From Clostridiales bacterium 38-18 (GTDB taxonomy: Bacteria > Bacillota > Clostridia > Peptostreptococcales > Acidaminobacteraceae), in assembly GCA_001897605.1 (NCBI GenBank), contig MKTL01000024.1, positions 62,001-126,000 of the forward strand: a stretch of DNA of 64,000 bases, in the 5' to 3' direction. The translations under genes and the position numbers were made by a program. The notes beneath the pieces were generated by a model, which saw nothing but the letters and a program-made list of their open reading frames with translations, did no database searches and was not told the origin of the DNA. This document shows, piece by piece, positions 35,145 to 43,788 of the stretch. Each line of letters begins with the position of its first letter. Position 1 is the stretch's first letter.

Positions 35145-35575
35145 TTACATTTACTACAAATACCATAAAATTTCAACTTATGATCTAGGATCTCAAACGC
35201 ATATTCCTTTTCAATCTTATTTTCAAGCTCATCTAATAAATCGCCTTCAACTTCAATAACCGCACCACATTGCGTGCAGATTAGATGATGGTGATTGTGA
35301 TGGCCTTCGTCATTGTATAGTTCATACCGTACACATCCGTCCTCTAAATTTAAGGAAGATACGACTTCAAGCTCCTCGAGTAATTGTAAAGTTCTATAAA
35401 CAGTTGCCAGTCCCATTTCAGGATTGGTTTGCTTTACGATGTCATAAATTTCTTCTGTATTGAGATGTAAGCCTTTGTTCGCTTCAATGGCACTCAATAT
35501 CGCTATTCTCTGTGGTGTTAATTTATAACCCGCTTCCTTTAACTTCTTCTTGTATCCATCATATACTGAACTCAT
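35132..35575 (-). CDS. fur: Fur-family metalloregulator
   Basis: A 147-residue protein with the Fur winged helix (YKLTPQRIAILSAIEANKGLHLNTEEIYDIVKQTNPEMGLATVYRTLQLLEE, residues ~17-70) and C-terminal metal region: a histidine-rich DEGHHNHHHLICTQCG and CSKCK near the end, two CxxC structural zinc pairs. It could be Fur, PerR or Zur. The HHNHHHLIC pattern and the absence of an adjacent peroxidase gene favour Fur. It follows DUF1292 and ruvX in the order often seen in Clostridia. Confidence 0.85.
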   Translation of the reverse strand: MSSVYDGYKKKLKEAGYKLTPQRIAILSAIEANKGLHLNTEEIYDIVKQTNPEMGLATVYRTLQLLEELEVVSSLNLEDGCVRYELYNDEGHHNHHHLICTQCGAVIEVEGDLLDELENKIEKEYAFEILDHKLKFYGICSKCKNLV

Positions 35576-35599
35576 AATCTCACCTCAATACTATAATTT

Positions 35600-35890
35600 T
35601 TATTCTTCGTCCATTTCGTCCAGCAGTTCGTTGTATGCATCTACTACCGAATTCAACTCGTCTTCATCTTCAATGGTTTCAAATACAAACTCATCGCCTT
35701 CTTCTGAAACTCTAAATATTAGTACCTCATCCTCGTCGTTAACGTTAGATAAAATTGCATACTCTTGACCGTCTAGTTCAAGATTTGCAATTACATTAAA
35801 TAGTGTAGGTACACCATTTTCATCTAGTAATTCTACCACATCTGATTCTTCAAAATCTGGTTCTACTACATCGAATAAATTATCGCTCAT
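35600..35890 (-). CDS. DUF1292 protein (YrzB family)
   Basis: A 96-residue acidic protein with the DUF1292 pattern VVELLDENGVPTLFNVIANLELDGQEYAILSN, DEDEVLIFRVSEEGDEFVFETIEDEDELNSVVDAYNEL. The family is conserved next to ruvX and ireB in Firmicutes and its function is not established. It stands 18 bases after ruvX and about 24 before fur, in a single operon. Confidence 0.9.
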   Translation of the reverse strand: MSDNLFDVVEPDFEESDVVELLDENGVPTLFNVIANLELDGQEYAILSNVNDEDEVLIFRVSEEGDEFVFETIEDEDELNSVVDAYNELLDEMDEE

Positions 35891-35908
35891 GTTTTTTCTC
35901 CTTCTCTA

Positions 35909-36349
35909 TTAAACCGTTCTATTTCGATCTAAATAACCTTGCAAAATCAAAGAGGCTGCGAGCATATCTACGACTTTCTTACGATTTTCGCGTCTTACAT
36001 CGCCTTCAATTAACGCACGAGTCGCGCTCATCGTCGTCAATCTTTCATCCCAATATTCGATTTTAATCTTTTCTTTAATTCGATCGGAATAAATCAATTT
36101 TTTTTCTAATTTATCCATGAATTGTTTGGTTTTCTCACCCTGTGGGCCAACCGTCCCATTCATGTTATATGGCATACCTGTCACAATCGTCGTCACTTCA
36201 TATTCATTTATTAAATCCACCAATCGATCGATGTCTTGCTTAATCGATTGTCTGATAATGGTTTCTTTTCCTTGCGCAGTTATCAATAAAGCATCGCTAA
36301 TAGATACACCAATTGTACGGTCACCGACATCTAGTCCCATTATTCTCAT
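35909..36349 (-). CDS. ruvX: RuvX/YqgF Holliday junction resolvase family
   Basis: A 146-residue RNase H-fold protein with MRIMGLDVGDRTIGVSISD, VTTIVTGMPYNMNGTVGPQ and IEYWDERLTTMSATRALIE, the RuvX/YqgF signatures (catalytic Asp in LDVG, Glu/Asp in WDERLTT). Homologues process pre-16S rRNA ends and resolve recombination junctions in vitro. It follows the aldo/keto reductase gene by about 50 bases. Confidence 0.93.
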   Translation of the reverse strand: MRIMGLDVGDRTIGVSISDALLITAQGKETIIRQSIKQDIDRLVDLINEYEVTTIVTGMPYNMNGTVGPQGEKTKQFMDKLEKKLIYSDRIKEKIKIEYWDERLTTMSATRALIEGDVRRENRKKVVDMLAASLILQGYLDRNRTV

Positions 36350-36402
36350 TTAATCATATCCTCCAGTATACCGTATTTAAACGCTTTATACAATGTTAAT
36401 TC

Positions 36403-37353
36403 TCAATAGACCTTAATGCAAAACTCAGGGCAAACGGTTGAGCAGTAGCCGCACAAAACACAACGTGATCGATCAACTTTTGCAATACCATCTTCCAGTG
36501 AAAGTGCTTTGTGATCACACTTTTCTACACATGCCCCACAGCCTATACACCAGTCTGCTATTTGCAATTTCTTTTCTTTATGGTCAATTCGGCTAATCAT
36601 TTCATCTGTAATCGATTCGCCAAGAATCTTTGCGACGTTAAAGTCAATTTCAGCAAAGGATTGCATACCAAACGCAATCGCATCTAGATATGACTGTGCT
36701 TTAAGATACTCAAAGCACTGATCTATGCCTCCGAGAAGATTGCCCCCACCAAATGGTTTCATGCCAAAAACGCCACCGCCTAAAGCCTTGTAGCGTAATA
36801 GAGCATTTTCCATATCTTCACGAGTACCATCTTGTATGCCAAGTCCATTAATATTTGTGATTGGATGAACAATTTCTATTTCAGGGTACTTAATCGCCCC
36901 GAGAACACCAGCCACATAATGTGTTGAAATGCCAAAAGCTCTAATTCTACCCTGCTGCTTTTGTTTTAAAAAATATTCTATTGCTTCGTAGTGTCCCTTA
37001 ATCGTATGTTCACTCATTTGTTCATGAAGCATAAATACATCGATGTAATCTGTATTCATTTCACTGAGTGCTTTTTCGAAGCTAACCGATGCCGTTTCTT
37101 CAGAATAGGCATAGCATTTACTTGCAATTACAAGCTTATCTCTACCAATTCTCTTTATGGCTTCATTTAAGTGTGCATAGGTCTCATAAAGCTCAGCGGT
37201 ATCTATAAAGTTTATGCCCTTAGAATAGGCATATTCAATCAATGAGGCCCCTTCATTAGCGCTCAAATCGCGTTGAAGCGGCCCCATTGTTAAACTTCCG
37301 AAGCAAATCTTTGATACCTCAATATTTGACTTCCCTAATTTGTTATAAATCAT
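36403..37353 (-). CDS. aldo/keto reductase fused to a 2x[4Fe-4S] ferredoxin domain
   Basis: Residues 1-250 are an aldo/keto reductase barrel (GKSNIEVSKICFGSLTMGPL, FIDTAELYETYAHLNEAI with the catalytic tyrosine, VIASKCYAYS with the lysine, FMLHEQMSEHTIKGHYEAI with the histidine). Residues ~265-316 add a ferredoxin with CIGCGACVEKCDHKA and CVLCGYCSTVCPEFC. Such AKR-ferredoxin proteins are frequent in anaerobes; their substrates are mostly unknown. It overlaps ireB by four bases (ATGA). It interrupts the usual ireB-ruvX neighbourhood. Confidence 0.88.
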   Translation of the reverse strand: MIYNKLGKSNIEVSKICFGSLTMGPLQRDLSANEGASLIEYAYSKGINFIDTAELYETYAHLNEAIKRIGRDKLVIASKCYAYSEETASVSFEKALSEMNTDYIDVFMLHEQMSEHTIKGHYEAIEYFLKQKQQGRIRAFGISTHYVAGVLGAIKYPEIEIVHPITNINGLGIQDGTREDMENALLRYKALGGGVFGMKPFGGGNLLGGIDQCFEYLKAQSYLDAIAFGMQSFAEIDFNVAKILGESITDEMISRIDHKEKKLQIADWCIGCGACVEKCDHKALSLEDGIAKVDRSRCVLCGYCSTVCPEFCIKVY

Positions 37354-37604
37354 TTCTTGTTATTCTCAATATAATAGTTGATTAGAACTTCGAGGATATC
37401 ATCTCGTTCGATTTTTTTAATCATAGTTCTTGCATCGTTGTGTGTTGTGATATAGGTAGGGTCACCAGAGATCAGATAACCAATCAATTGATTAACAGGG
37501 TTGTACCCTTTTTCATCAAGTGCGTTATACACATAAAGCAAAATGTCTTTATGCTCACCATTTTCAAGATAATCCTCTACACTAAATTTCATCGTATTTT
37601 TCAT
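37350..37604 (-). CDS. ireB: IreB-family regulatory phosphoprotein
   Basis: An 84-residue protein with MKFSVEDYLENGEHKDILLYVYNALDEKGYNPVNQLIGYLISGDPTYITTHNDAR (in pieces: YNPVNQLIGYLISGDP, ARTMIKKIERD). IreB (YrzL) is a small target of the PASTA kinase IreK in enterococci, affecting cell-wall stress resistance. It lies 54 bases after alaS in the standard alaS-ireB-ruvX order. No PASTA kinase is in the window. Confidence 0.9.
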   Translation of the reverse strand: MKNTMKFSVEDYLENGEHKDILLYVYNALDEKGYNPVNQLIGYLISGDPTYITTHNDARTMIKKIERDDILEVLINYYIENNKK

Positions 37605-37658
37605 CGGAGTCCCCCTTCTAATCGAAGTAATTTATCCTATGATGTCATTATACCCTTT

Positions 37659-40283
37659 TTAGCTTAATAAATCATAAACTTTTTGAAGAGCTTCTTCAAC
37701 TTTTTCAGGGTCTTTGCCACCAGCTTGGGCCATGTTTGGTTTACCACCACCACCGCCACCAGCGATTTTTGCAACTTCTCTAATGATATTGCCAGCATGA
37801 GCGCCTTTTTTAACTGCTATATCAGAAACCATAGCAAGGAGTTCAACCTTTCCATCTGCTACGTTTGCAAGTACCACGACACTGTTCTCAAACTGATTTT
37901 TGACTTGATCGCCTAGGTTGCGAAGCGTATTCATATCGACGCCATCAAATTTAGCAGTAACGACTTGGTAGCCATTTATTTCTTTCATACTGTTAAGAAC
38001 ATCAGATAATGCGTTTTTAGCCAATTTATTTTTTAGTGCTTCATTTTCACGTTGAAGCGATTTTATCTCACCCTGTAGCTGTTCAGCCTTATGACTGACT
38101 TCGCCTACACTTGTCTTAAGGATATCAGATACTTGATGGAGTTTATTGTCTAAATCTGTAAGCAATTTGTAAACATTTTCACCCGTGAATGCTTCAATTC
38201 TTCTCACACCAGCTGCAACACCTGTTTCACTGACAATTTTAAAGAGGCCAACTTCTGCCGTATTGGTAAGATGTGTACCACCACACAGCTCAATGCTGTA
38301 TTCGCCCATAGTTACTACACGAACAGATTCGCCATATTTTTCGCCAAACAGCGCCATTGCACCTTTTTCTCTAGCGCGGTCAATTGACATCTCTTCAGTT
38401 ACAACTGGTAGAGAATTAAAGATTTGCTCATTAACCAGCTTTTCAATCTTCATCAAATCCTCATGTGAAATTGCTTCAAAGTGTGAAAAGTCAAATCTCA
38501 ATCTCTCAGGGCTAACCATAGAACCCGCTTGTTCTACATGTGTGCCAAGTACAGTTCTTAGCGCTTTATGCAAAAGATGGGTTGCTGAGTGATTTCTTGC
38601 TGTTGCCATACGTTTTTGTACGTTTACACTTGCTGTCACTGAATCGTTGGTTTTAACACTGCCTTTTAAAATTCTAACTTGATGACTGATGATTCTACCA
38701 ACGCTTTTTTTAGTTTCTATAACCTCCGCCATGAAGTGATCGTTGAAAATATGGCCAACATCACCCACCTGACCGCCACCCTCAGGATAGAAAGGTGTTT
38801 GATCAAGAACTAATGTTACATCCATCCCCTCTATCGCTTCAGGTACGATTTCATCTCCAACTACAGCGACAATTTTACACGTCTCTTGTAGACTTTGATA
38901 GCCAATAAAGCTCGATACGACGTCTTTTGGGAGCTGTGCAACGGCGTCGCTTGCCCATCCGAGTTCATCGCCATTTCCCCTAGCACTTCTAGCTCTTTCT
39001 TTTTGGTTTTCCATTTGTACGCCAAACTCTTTTTCATTGACACTGAGACCTTGCTCTTCGAGAATTTCTAACGTTAACTCGATAGGGAAGCCATATGTGT
39101 CATAGAGTTTAAAAGCTCGCTCACCATCAAGTACCGTTAAGTTATTTGACTTGAGGCTTTCGATATACTCATTCAAAATATTTAAACCTTGATCGATTGT
39201 CGCTTGGAAACGTTCTTCCTCGATAGAAATAATCCGTTTAATATAATCTTGTCTTTCAACTAAATTACTGTAGTTATCACCATATGCCTCAATGACTGTA
39301 TCTACTAATATTGTTAAGATATTACCTGTCATACCTAACTTCTTAGCGTGACGAGCAGCACGTCTTAGAAGTCTTCTAAGCACGTAGCCACGACCTTCAT
39401 TATTTGGCATGATGCCATCGCCAACCATGAAAGTTACAGCTTTAACGTGGTCTGTAACGATACGTACTGAAATGTCCTTTTCTCTCTCTTTTCCATATTC
39501 AACGCCTGAATTTGAAATAACGGCATCTCTAATCAACTTAATCGTATCAACTTCGAAAATAGTATCCACATCTTGCATGATACATGCGATTCTTTCTAGT
39601 CCCATCCCTGTATCAATGTTTTTCTTTTCAAGCTCACTATAATTGCCATTTTCATCTCTATCAAACTGAGTAAATACGTGATTCCAGAATTCAAGGAATC
39701 GTTCACAATCGCAGCCAGGACGACAATTAGGATCGCCACAGCCATACGCTTCGCCTCTATCAAAATAAATCTCAGAGCAAGGACCACATGGACCGGTTCC
39801 GATTTCCCAGAAGTTATCCGCTTTACCAAGACGTGTGATTTTTTCTTCTGGAATGCCAATGACGTCTCTCCAAATTGCAAATGCCTCATCGTCTTCTAAA
39901 TAGACAGATGGCCAAAGCTTTTCTACTGGCATTTCTAAAACCTCAGTGATAAACTCCCAGCCGTACTTAATAGAACCTTCTTTAAAATAATCTCCAAAAG
40001 AAAAGTTCCCTAGCATTTCGAAAAAGGTTGCATGTCTAGCTGTTTTACCTACATTATCGATATCACCCGTTCTTATACACTTTTGACAAGTTGCCATCGT
40101 TGAATTCGGTGGCACTTCAACACCAGTGAAATAATTTTTAAGTGGTTGCATCCCTGCATTTACAAGTAACAAACTTTTATCTCCATGTGGTACAAGAGAA
40201 TAGCTTGAAGTAACATAGTGACCTTTTGATTCATAAAATTCTAAAAATGCTTTTCTAATTTCATTTAAACCCATTTTTTTCAT
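37659..40283 (-). CDS. alaS: alanyl-tRNA synthetase
   Basis: The 874-residue class II synthetase has KMGLNEIRKAFLEFYESKGH at the start, GKTARHATFFEMLGNFSFGDYFK, MGLERIACIMQ, the editing-domain zinc site (NHSATHLLHKAL and ELCGGTHLTNT), a coiled-coil linker, and the DHHA1 end with REVAKIAGGGGGGKPNMAQAGGKDP. GGGGAGG precedes the ATG at 40283. Expression is controlled by a T-box leader. Length and motif order are normal. Confidence 0.98.
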   Translation of the reverse strand: MKKMGLNEIRKAFLEFYESKGHYVTSSYSLVPHGDKSLLLVNAGMQPLKNYFTGVEVPPNSTMATCQKCIRTGDIDNVGKTARHATFFEMLGNFSFGDYFKEGSIKYGWEFITEVLEMPVEKLWPSVYLEDDEAFAIWRDVIGIPEEKITRLGKADNFWEIGTGPCGPCSEIYFDRGEAYGCGDPNCRPGCDCERFLEFWNHVFTQFDRDENGNYSELEKKNIDTGMGLERIACIMQDVDTIFEVDTIKLIRDAVISNSGVEYGKEREKDISVRIVTDHVKAVTFMVGDGIMPNNEGRGYVLRRLLRRAARHAKKLGMTGNILTILVDTVIEAYGDNYSNLVERQDYIKRIISIEEERFQATIDQGLNILNEYIESLKSNNLTVLDGERAFKLYDTYGFPIELTLEILEEQGLSVNEKEFGVQMENQKERARSARGNGDELGWASDAVAQLPKDVVSSFIGYQSLQETCKIVAVVGDEIVPEAIEGMDVTLVLDQTPFYPEGGGQVGDVGHIFNDHFMAEVIETKKSVGRIISHQVRILKGSVKTNDSVTASVNVQKRMATARNHSATHLLHKALRTVLGTHVEQAGSMVSPERLRFDFSHFEAISHEDLMKIEKLVNEQIFNSLPVVTEEMSIDRAREKGAMALFGEKYGESVRVVTMGEYSIELCGGTHLTNTAEVGLFKIVSETGVAAGVRRIEAFTGENVYKLLTDLDNKLHQVSDILKTSVGEVSHKAEQLQGEIKSLQRENEALKNKLAKNALSDVLNSMKEINGYQVVTAKFDGVDMNTLRNLGDQVKNQFENSVVVLANVADGKVELLAMVSDIAVKKGAHAGNIIREVAKIAGGGGGGKPNMAQAGGKDPEKVEEALQKVYDLLS

Positions 40284-40309
40284 AATGTGACCTCCCCAAT
40301 TTATTGTAC

Positions 40310-40544
40310 AAAAAAACCTCCAAAGAATGTGTAGGGACGACTTATCGCGGTACCACCCTACTTATTGGACAACGCCCAATCACTTTGAAGGTTAAACTGC
40401 ATCTTAACGTTTGCAAAACGCACTTTCCTACTATCCGTTCAGAAAATGGGCTCGGAAGCTGCTTCGATTCTTGCGCATTTCCACCACACATACGCTCTCT
40501 ATCGTTGAATCTACTCCTCTTCGTCTATGCCTGTTATTTATTCT
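40310..40544 (-). promoter_or_regulatory. T-box leader (tRNA-Ala responsive) of alaS
   Basis: The minus strand carries the 14-base T-box AGGGTGGTACCGCG (40359-40346), which matches the consensus exactly. Its variable position is T, complementary to discriminator A of tRNA-Ala. Upstream is a Stem I-like region with GAAGAGGAGTAG, AGAGAG, GGTGG and, on the 3' side, GAAGCAGCTTCC (40465-40454), which contains Ala codons GCA and GCT as specifier candidates. The terminator arm AACCTTCAAAGTG (40393-40381) can pair with CATTCTTTGGAGGTT, which is followed by TTTTTT (around 40327-40310). Uncharged tRNA-Ala would favour the antiterminator. Confidence 0.93.
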
Positions 40545-40550
40545 TATCAC

Positions 40551-40579
40551 ATTTTAACACATTTATTTTTAAAGAACAA
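40551..40579 (-). promoter_or_regulatory. promoter of the alaS T-box transcript
   Basis: On the minus strand TTGTTC (40579-40574), 17 bases, TAAAAT (40556-40551). It is just after the iscU stop, so alaS is separately transcribed from iscRSU. Confidence 0.55.
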
Positions 40580-40586
40580 ATATTTT

Positions 40587-41033
40587 TTAAAACTCAATGT
40601 CGACAACTTCGTGATCATGATCGTGTTCTTCGTGCGGATCAAAACCTTCAAGCCCTGCATAAGTCTTGCCATTTTTATGAGCATAATCATAAATTGCTGC
40701 TTTAAGTGCTTGTTCAGCAAGTACAGAGCAATGTACTTTAACTGGAGGTAGTCCGCCTAAAGCGTCTACAACCTGCTTATTTGTAACCTTTAAAGCGTCT
40801 TCAATGCTCAGTCCCATAATAAGCTCAGTTGCAATAGATGAAGCTGCTATAGCAGAACCACAACCAAAAGTCTTAAATTTTATATCTTTAATATGATCAT
40901 TTTCAACTTTTATATAGATGCGCATGATGTCACCACATTTCACATTGCCTACTTCGCCAACACCATCAGCATTTTCAATTTCTCCAACGTTTCTTGGGTT
41001 CATGAAATGATCCATTACCTTCTCAGTATACAT
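40587..41033 (-). CDS. iscU: iron-sulfur cluster scaffold protein (NifU/IscU-like)
   Basis: The scaffold on which IscS-derived sulfide and iron form clusters. The 148-residue protein begins MYTEKVMDHFMNPRNVGEIE, with the three cluster cysteines in KCGDIMRIYI, FGCGSAIAAS and KVHCSVLAEQAL. Its C-terminus is an added His/Asp/Glu-rich tail (HEEHDHDHEVVDIEF) that may bind metal. It lies 2 bases after iscS. Clostridial NifU N-domain proteins often carry such tails. Confidence 0.93.
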   Translation of the reverse strand: MYTEKVMDHFMNPRNVGEIENADGVGEVGNVKCGDIMRIYIKVENDHIKDIKFKTFGCGSAIAASSIATELIMGLSIEDALKVTNKQVVDALGGLPPVKVHCSVLAEQALKAAIYDYAHKNGKTYAGLEGFDPHEEHDHDHEVVDIEF

Positions 41034-41035
41034 GC

Positions 41036-42211
41036 TTACTTTCCTCCCTGTACCCTGTCATATAAAGGGGACATCATTCTTAATTTTTGAACTACCTCTT
41101 TTAAAGCCTCTATTGTATAATCCACATCCTCCTCTGACGTAAAATCGCCAATCGTCAGACGGAGTGAACCGTGTGCAATTTCATGCGGCAATCCAATCGC
41201 AAGCAATACATGCGAAGGATCTAGTGAACCAGAGGTACAAGCCGAACCACTTGAACCGCCAATTCCTTTTGCATTTAAACTGAGTAGTAAAGCCTCTCCT
41301 TCGATGAATTCGAAGCAAACGTTAACATTTCCAGGGTGTCGTTCTGTAGGATGACCATTGTATTTTACATAATCAACGGACGCCAAAATGCCTTTAACCA
41401 AACGCTCTCTTAGAGCTATCAAATGTGAAACATGAGCCTCTAGATTTTGATCGGCTATTTCAGCAGCCTTTGCAAATCCCATAATCCCTGCAATATTTTC
41501 AGTCCCAGCACGACGTTTTCTTTCCTGTGCACCACCTTCTATAAGGTTGTGAATACGAATCCCCTTTTTAATATAAAGGGCACCCACACCCTTTGGTCCA
41601 TAAATCTTATGACTAGAGATGCTCATCAAATCAATCCCGAATGTACCCACGTCTATTTTAACGTTGCCATAGGCTTGTACGGCGTCAGTATGAAAAATGG
41701 CGCCACCTTCATGAACGATTTTTGAAATTTCTTCGATTTTTTGCATCGTTCCGATTTCATTGTTGATATACATAATTGAAACCAGTACAGTTGTCGGTCT
41801 CATCGCTGCTTTAAGTGCCTCTAAATCTATTTGTCCATAGGCATCAACATCCAAATAAGTAACCTCAAAGCCTTCTTTTTCAAGTGCCTCACAAGTATGA
41901 AGGATTGCATGATGCTCTATTTTAGTCGTAATAATATGGTTACCCTTTGCTTTATTAGCATGCATAACCCCTTTTAATGCCCAGTTATCCGATTCAGAAC
42001 CGCCCGCTGTGAAATAAATCGTATCTGAAGCCGCTCCCACAGTAGCCGCTACACGAGAACGTGCATTTTCCAAAGCTCTTTTGGCATCCTGTCCAAAGCT
42101 GTGTATACTTGAAGCATTGCCGAAGGTCTCGGTAAAATAAGGAAGCATTTCTTGGACAACTTCCTCTTTAACTGGTGTTGTCGCTGAATAATCTAAGTAA
42201 ATTTTTCTCAC
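41036..42211 (-). CDS. iscS: cysteine desulfurase (IscS/NifS)
   Basis: The PLP enzyme that takes sulfur from cysteine. The 391-residue protein begins MRKIYLDYSATTPVKEEV, has TAGGSESDNWALKG, the PLP lysine in MSISSHKIYGPKGVGALY and the active-site cysteine in GIGGSSGSACTSG. It has the short class I loop with SGSACTSG expected of IscS/NifS. It stands between iscR and iscU in an ISC-type operon. Confidence 0.95.
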   Translation of the reverse strand: MRKIYLDYSATTPVKEEVVQEMLPYFTETFGNASSIHSFGQDAKRALENARSRVAATVGAASDTIYFTAGGSESDNWALKGVMHANKAKGNHIITTKIEHHAILHTCEALEKEGFEVTYLDVDAYGQIDLEALKAAMRPTTVLVSIMYINNEIGTMQKIEEISKIVHEGGAIFHTDAVQAYGNVKIDVGTFGIDLMSISSHKIYGPKGVGALYIKKGIRIHNLIEGGAQERKRRAGTENIAGIMGFAKAAEIADQNLEAHVSHLIALRERLVKGILASVDYVKYNGHPTERHPGNVNVCFEFIEGEALLLSLNAKGIGGSSGSACTSGSLDPSHVLLAIGLPHEIAHGSLRLTIGDFTSEEDVDYTIEALKEVVQKLRMMSPLYDRVQGGK

Positions 42212-42230
42212 TTCTTACCCCTCCAAAACG

Positions 42231-42692
42231 TTATTTGCATTCACAAATGCTACTGATGATTAGACTTTCTTGATTGGTTTGATAATCGTCTATCATATGC
42301 TGTAATGTAATTGAATTTACGACACTTGTAATGCTTTCGTAGATTTTTTCATAAATAACCTTTGTGACACAATACCTCGAGTGATCACAAACTTCTTCTT
42401 CTGTATCCATTACAACACAATCCGTAGGGGCTAAGGGACCTTCTAAAGTCGTTAAAATAACGCCAACAGTTATCTCGGTCGGCCCTTTGGCAAGCATATA
42501 GCCGCCTTGAGCGCCTCTAACGCTTTCAACCAGTCCAGCTTTTCTTAAAGGCGATATCAATTGTTCTAGATAATTAACTGAAATTGCTTGTCTTTCAGCT
42601 ATGCTAGTCAGTGAAATTGGACCATCGCCATAATTTAGTGCAAGATCAAACATCGCCTTTAGACCATAACGGCCTCGTGTAGATAATTTCAA
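42231..42692 (-). CDS. iscR: Rrf2-family regulator, IscR-like
   Basis: The N-terminal winged helix is MKLSTRGRYGLKAMFDLALN and the recognition part SVNYLEQLISPLRKAGLVESVRGAQGGY. Cysteines 92, 102 and 108 (DCVV, EVCDHSRYC) fit the three cluster ligands of IscR, so an Fe-S-sensing repressor of iscRSU is likely. A CymR-type cysteine regulator is the alternative. It uses TTG as start at 42692 with AGGAG about 8 bases before; no ATG exists there and the family start MKLSTRGRYGL fixes it. 153 residues. Confidence 0.88.
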   Translation of the reverse strand: MKLSTRGRYGLKAMFDLALNYGDGPISLTSIAERQAISVNYLEQLISPLRKAGLVESVRGAQGGYMLAKGPTEITVGVILTTLEGPLAPTDCVVMDTEEEVCDHSRYCVTKVIYEKIYESITSVVNSITLQHMIDDYQTNQESLIISSICECK

Positions 42693-42739
42693 AATGGTTT
42701 CTCCTTTAAATCCTAGTTTTTTACTAAGAAATCATAATA

Positions 42740-42768
42740 ATTATAATATATCCGATTAAATGCGTCAA
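42740..42768 (-). promoter_or_regulatory. sigma-A promoter of iscRSU
   Basis: On the minus strand TTGACG (42768-42763), a 17-base spacer and TATAAT (42745-42740). The start would be near 42733, with a 40-base leader before the TTG start of iscR. Confidence 0.8.
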
Positions 42769-42800
42769 CTTTAAAACCCAAAGCTTATTTAAAGAAATTG

Positions 42801-42829
42801 TTAACTTTCTGACTCATTAAACCGATATA
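42801..42829 (+). promoter_or_regulatory. possible sigma-D-like or sigma-A promoter of the plus-strand orphan gene
   Basis: Plus strand TTAA (42801-42804), 16 bases and ACCGATAT (42821-42828) resembles the flagellar sigma consensus TAAA-N15-GCCGATAA with two mismatches. A weak sigma-A reading is TTAACT, 17 bases, GATATA. Only one can be right, and neither is strong. Confidence 0.3.
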
Positions 42830-42858
42830 CCTTATGAAACTATTTTAAGAGGTGAGCT

Positions 42859-43710
42859 ATGTCTGAAAGAATGAACGAACTTTTTACTCTAACTCAAAAA
42901 GCACAAAAGATGGAAATGATCAATGAAGAAAAAGCCCTTGAGCTCTATCTTGAAATATTTGAAAACTATACCCCTAAAATTTCTAAGACCTATGAAAGTT
43001 TCATTAGGCTACTAGAAAAAAGACAACGCTTTGTTGAAGCTGAGGTCATCTGCTCTAAAGCCATCGAGCTGATCAAGGCCGATGAAATATCAGGCACACT
43101 TGATCGGTTTGCCGCAATAAAGGAGAGGTTAGATCGAAAGATAGAGGAACTTGCACCGCAACCCATTGCTAAGAAAAAGGGCATTAAGCTAACTAGAATG
43201 CATCTCATTTTATTTGCAACCATCATAATTATTGGTGTCCTATTGGTTCGCTATACCTCCCCCTTTGAAGACCTAAATGTCAATCTAGAAGGAAAGGATT
43301 CACTGAATAACGGCGATTCAATTTATGGCGAGTCTACAGATTCTCCAGAAATTTCATATGAGATAACTGAAGCTATGAAAGAGACGGCTACAAATACCTT
43401 GCTTAAAAATCACGATGTTCTAGCAGCAGACATAATTCCTCAAGAAGACACGCTGGGAATTGCGATTATTATTTCCGCAGGTACGACACAGGACAGAGCA
43501 CAGGAGCTATCTGAAATTTATCTGAGAGCACTCGCCGGCGCAGCCTCTGCTACCTACAAGGATCTAGATGCACCAACTAAATCCACATTAGGTGAGCTTT
43601 ACGATTATTATGAGTTGGTCATTTCAGTGGGCACGAGTACCAAAGAGGCGGATTTAATTGCTAAAGGCACTAAAGTTAGAGGTGCTAAAAGCATTTATTG
43701 GCGTAATTAA
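42859..43710 (+). CDS. TPR-like, single-pass membrane protein of unknown function
   Basis: Residues 1-100 are alpha-helical and resemble tetratricopeptide-type helices (MINEEKALELYLEIFENYTP, RFVEAEVICSKAIELIKADE). Residues 114-131 are one transmembrane helix (LILFATIIIIGVLLVRY). Residues ~165-283 form a folded extracytoplasmic domain with no motif that I recognise. So the TPR-like part would be cytoplasmic and the C-terminal part outside. It is one of few plus-strand genes, transcribed divergently from iscR, ending at a convergent terminator. AGAGGTGAG precedes its ATG. Function unknown. Confidence 0.7.
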   Translation: MSERMNELFTLTQKAQKMEMINEEKALELYLEIFENYTPKISKTYESFIRLLEKRQRFVEAEVICSKAIELIKADEISGTLDRFAAIKERLDRKIEELAPQPIAKKKGIKLTRMHLILFATIIIIGVLLVRYTSPFEDLNVNLEGKDSLNNGDSIYGESTDSPEISYEITEAMKETATNTLLKNHDVLAADIIPQEDTLGIAIIISAGTTQDRAQELSEIYLRALAGAASATYKDLDAPTKSTLGELYDYYELVISVGTSTKEADLIAKGTKVRGAKSIYWRN

Positions 43711-43716
43711 TAATGA

Positions 43717-43755
43717 AGGAGCTGCTACCCTCAACTGTGGAAGGAAGCAGCTCCT
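43717..43755. terminator. hairpin between convergent genes
   Basis: AGGAGCTGCT (43717-43726) pairs with AGCAGCTCCT (43746-43755), a perfect 10-bp stem with a 19-base loop. T runs on both sides are weak. It separates the plus-strand TPR-like gene from the minus-strand DJ-1 gene and may serve both. Confidence 0.6.
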
Positions 43756-43788
43756 ATTAATTTTATAAATATTAGTTTTTAAATTACA

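Noticed and set aside
34803-35259. Plus-strand frames (110 and 113 codons) over rnjA/fur
   Set aside because: They are Phe/Leu-rich translations of the antisense of the low-complexity Asn/Lys region and of the fur end; no ribosome site.
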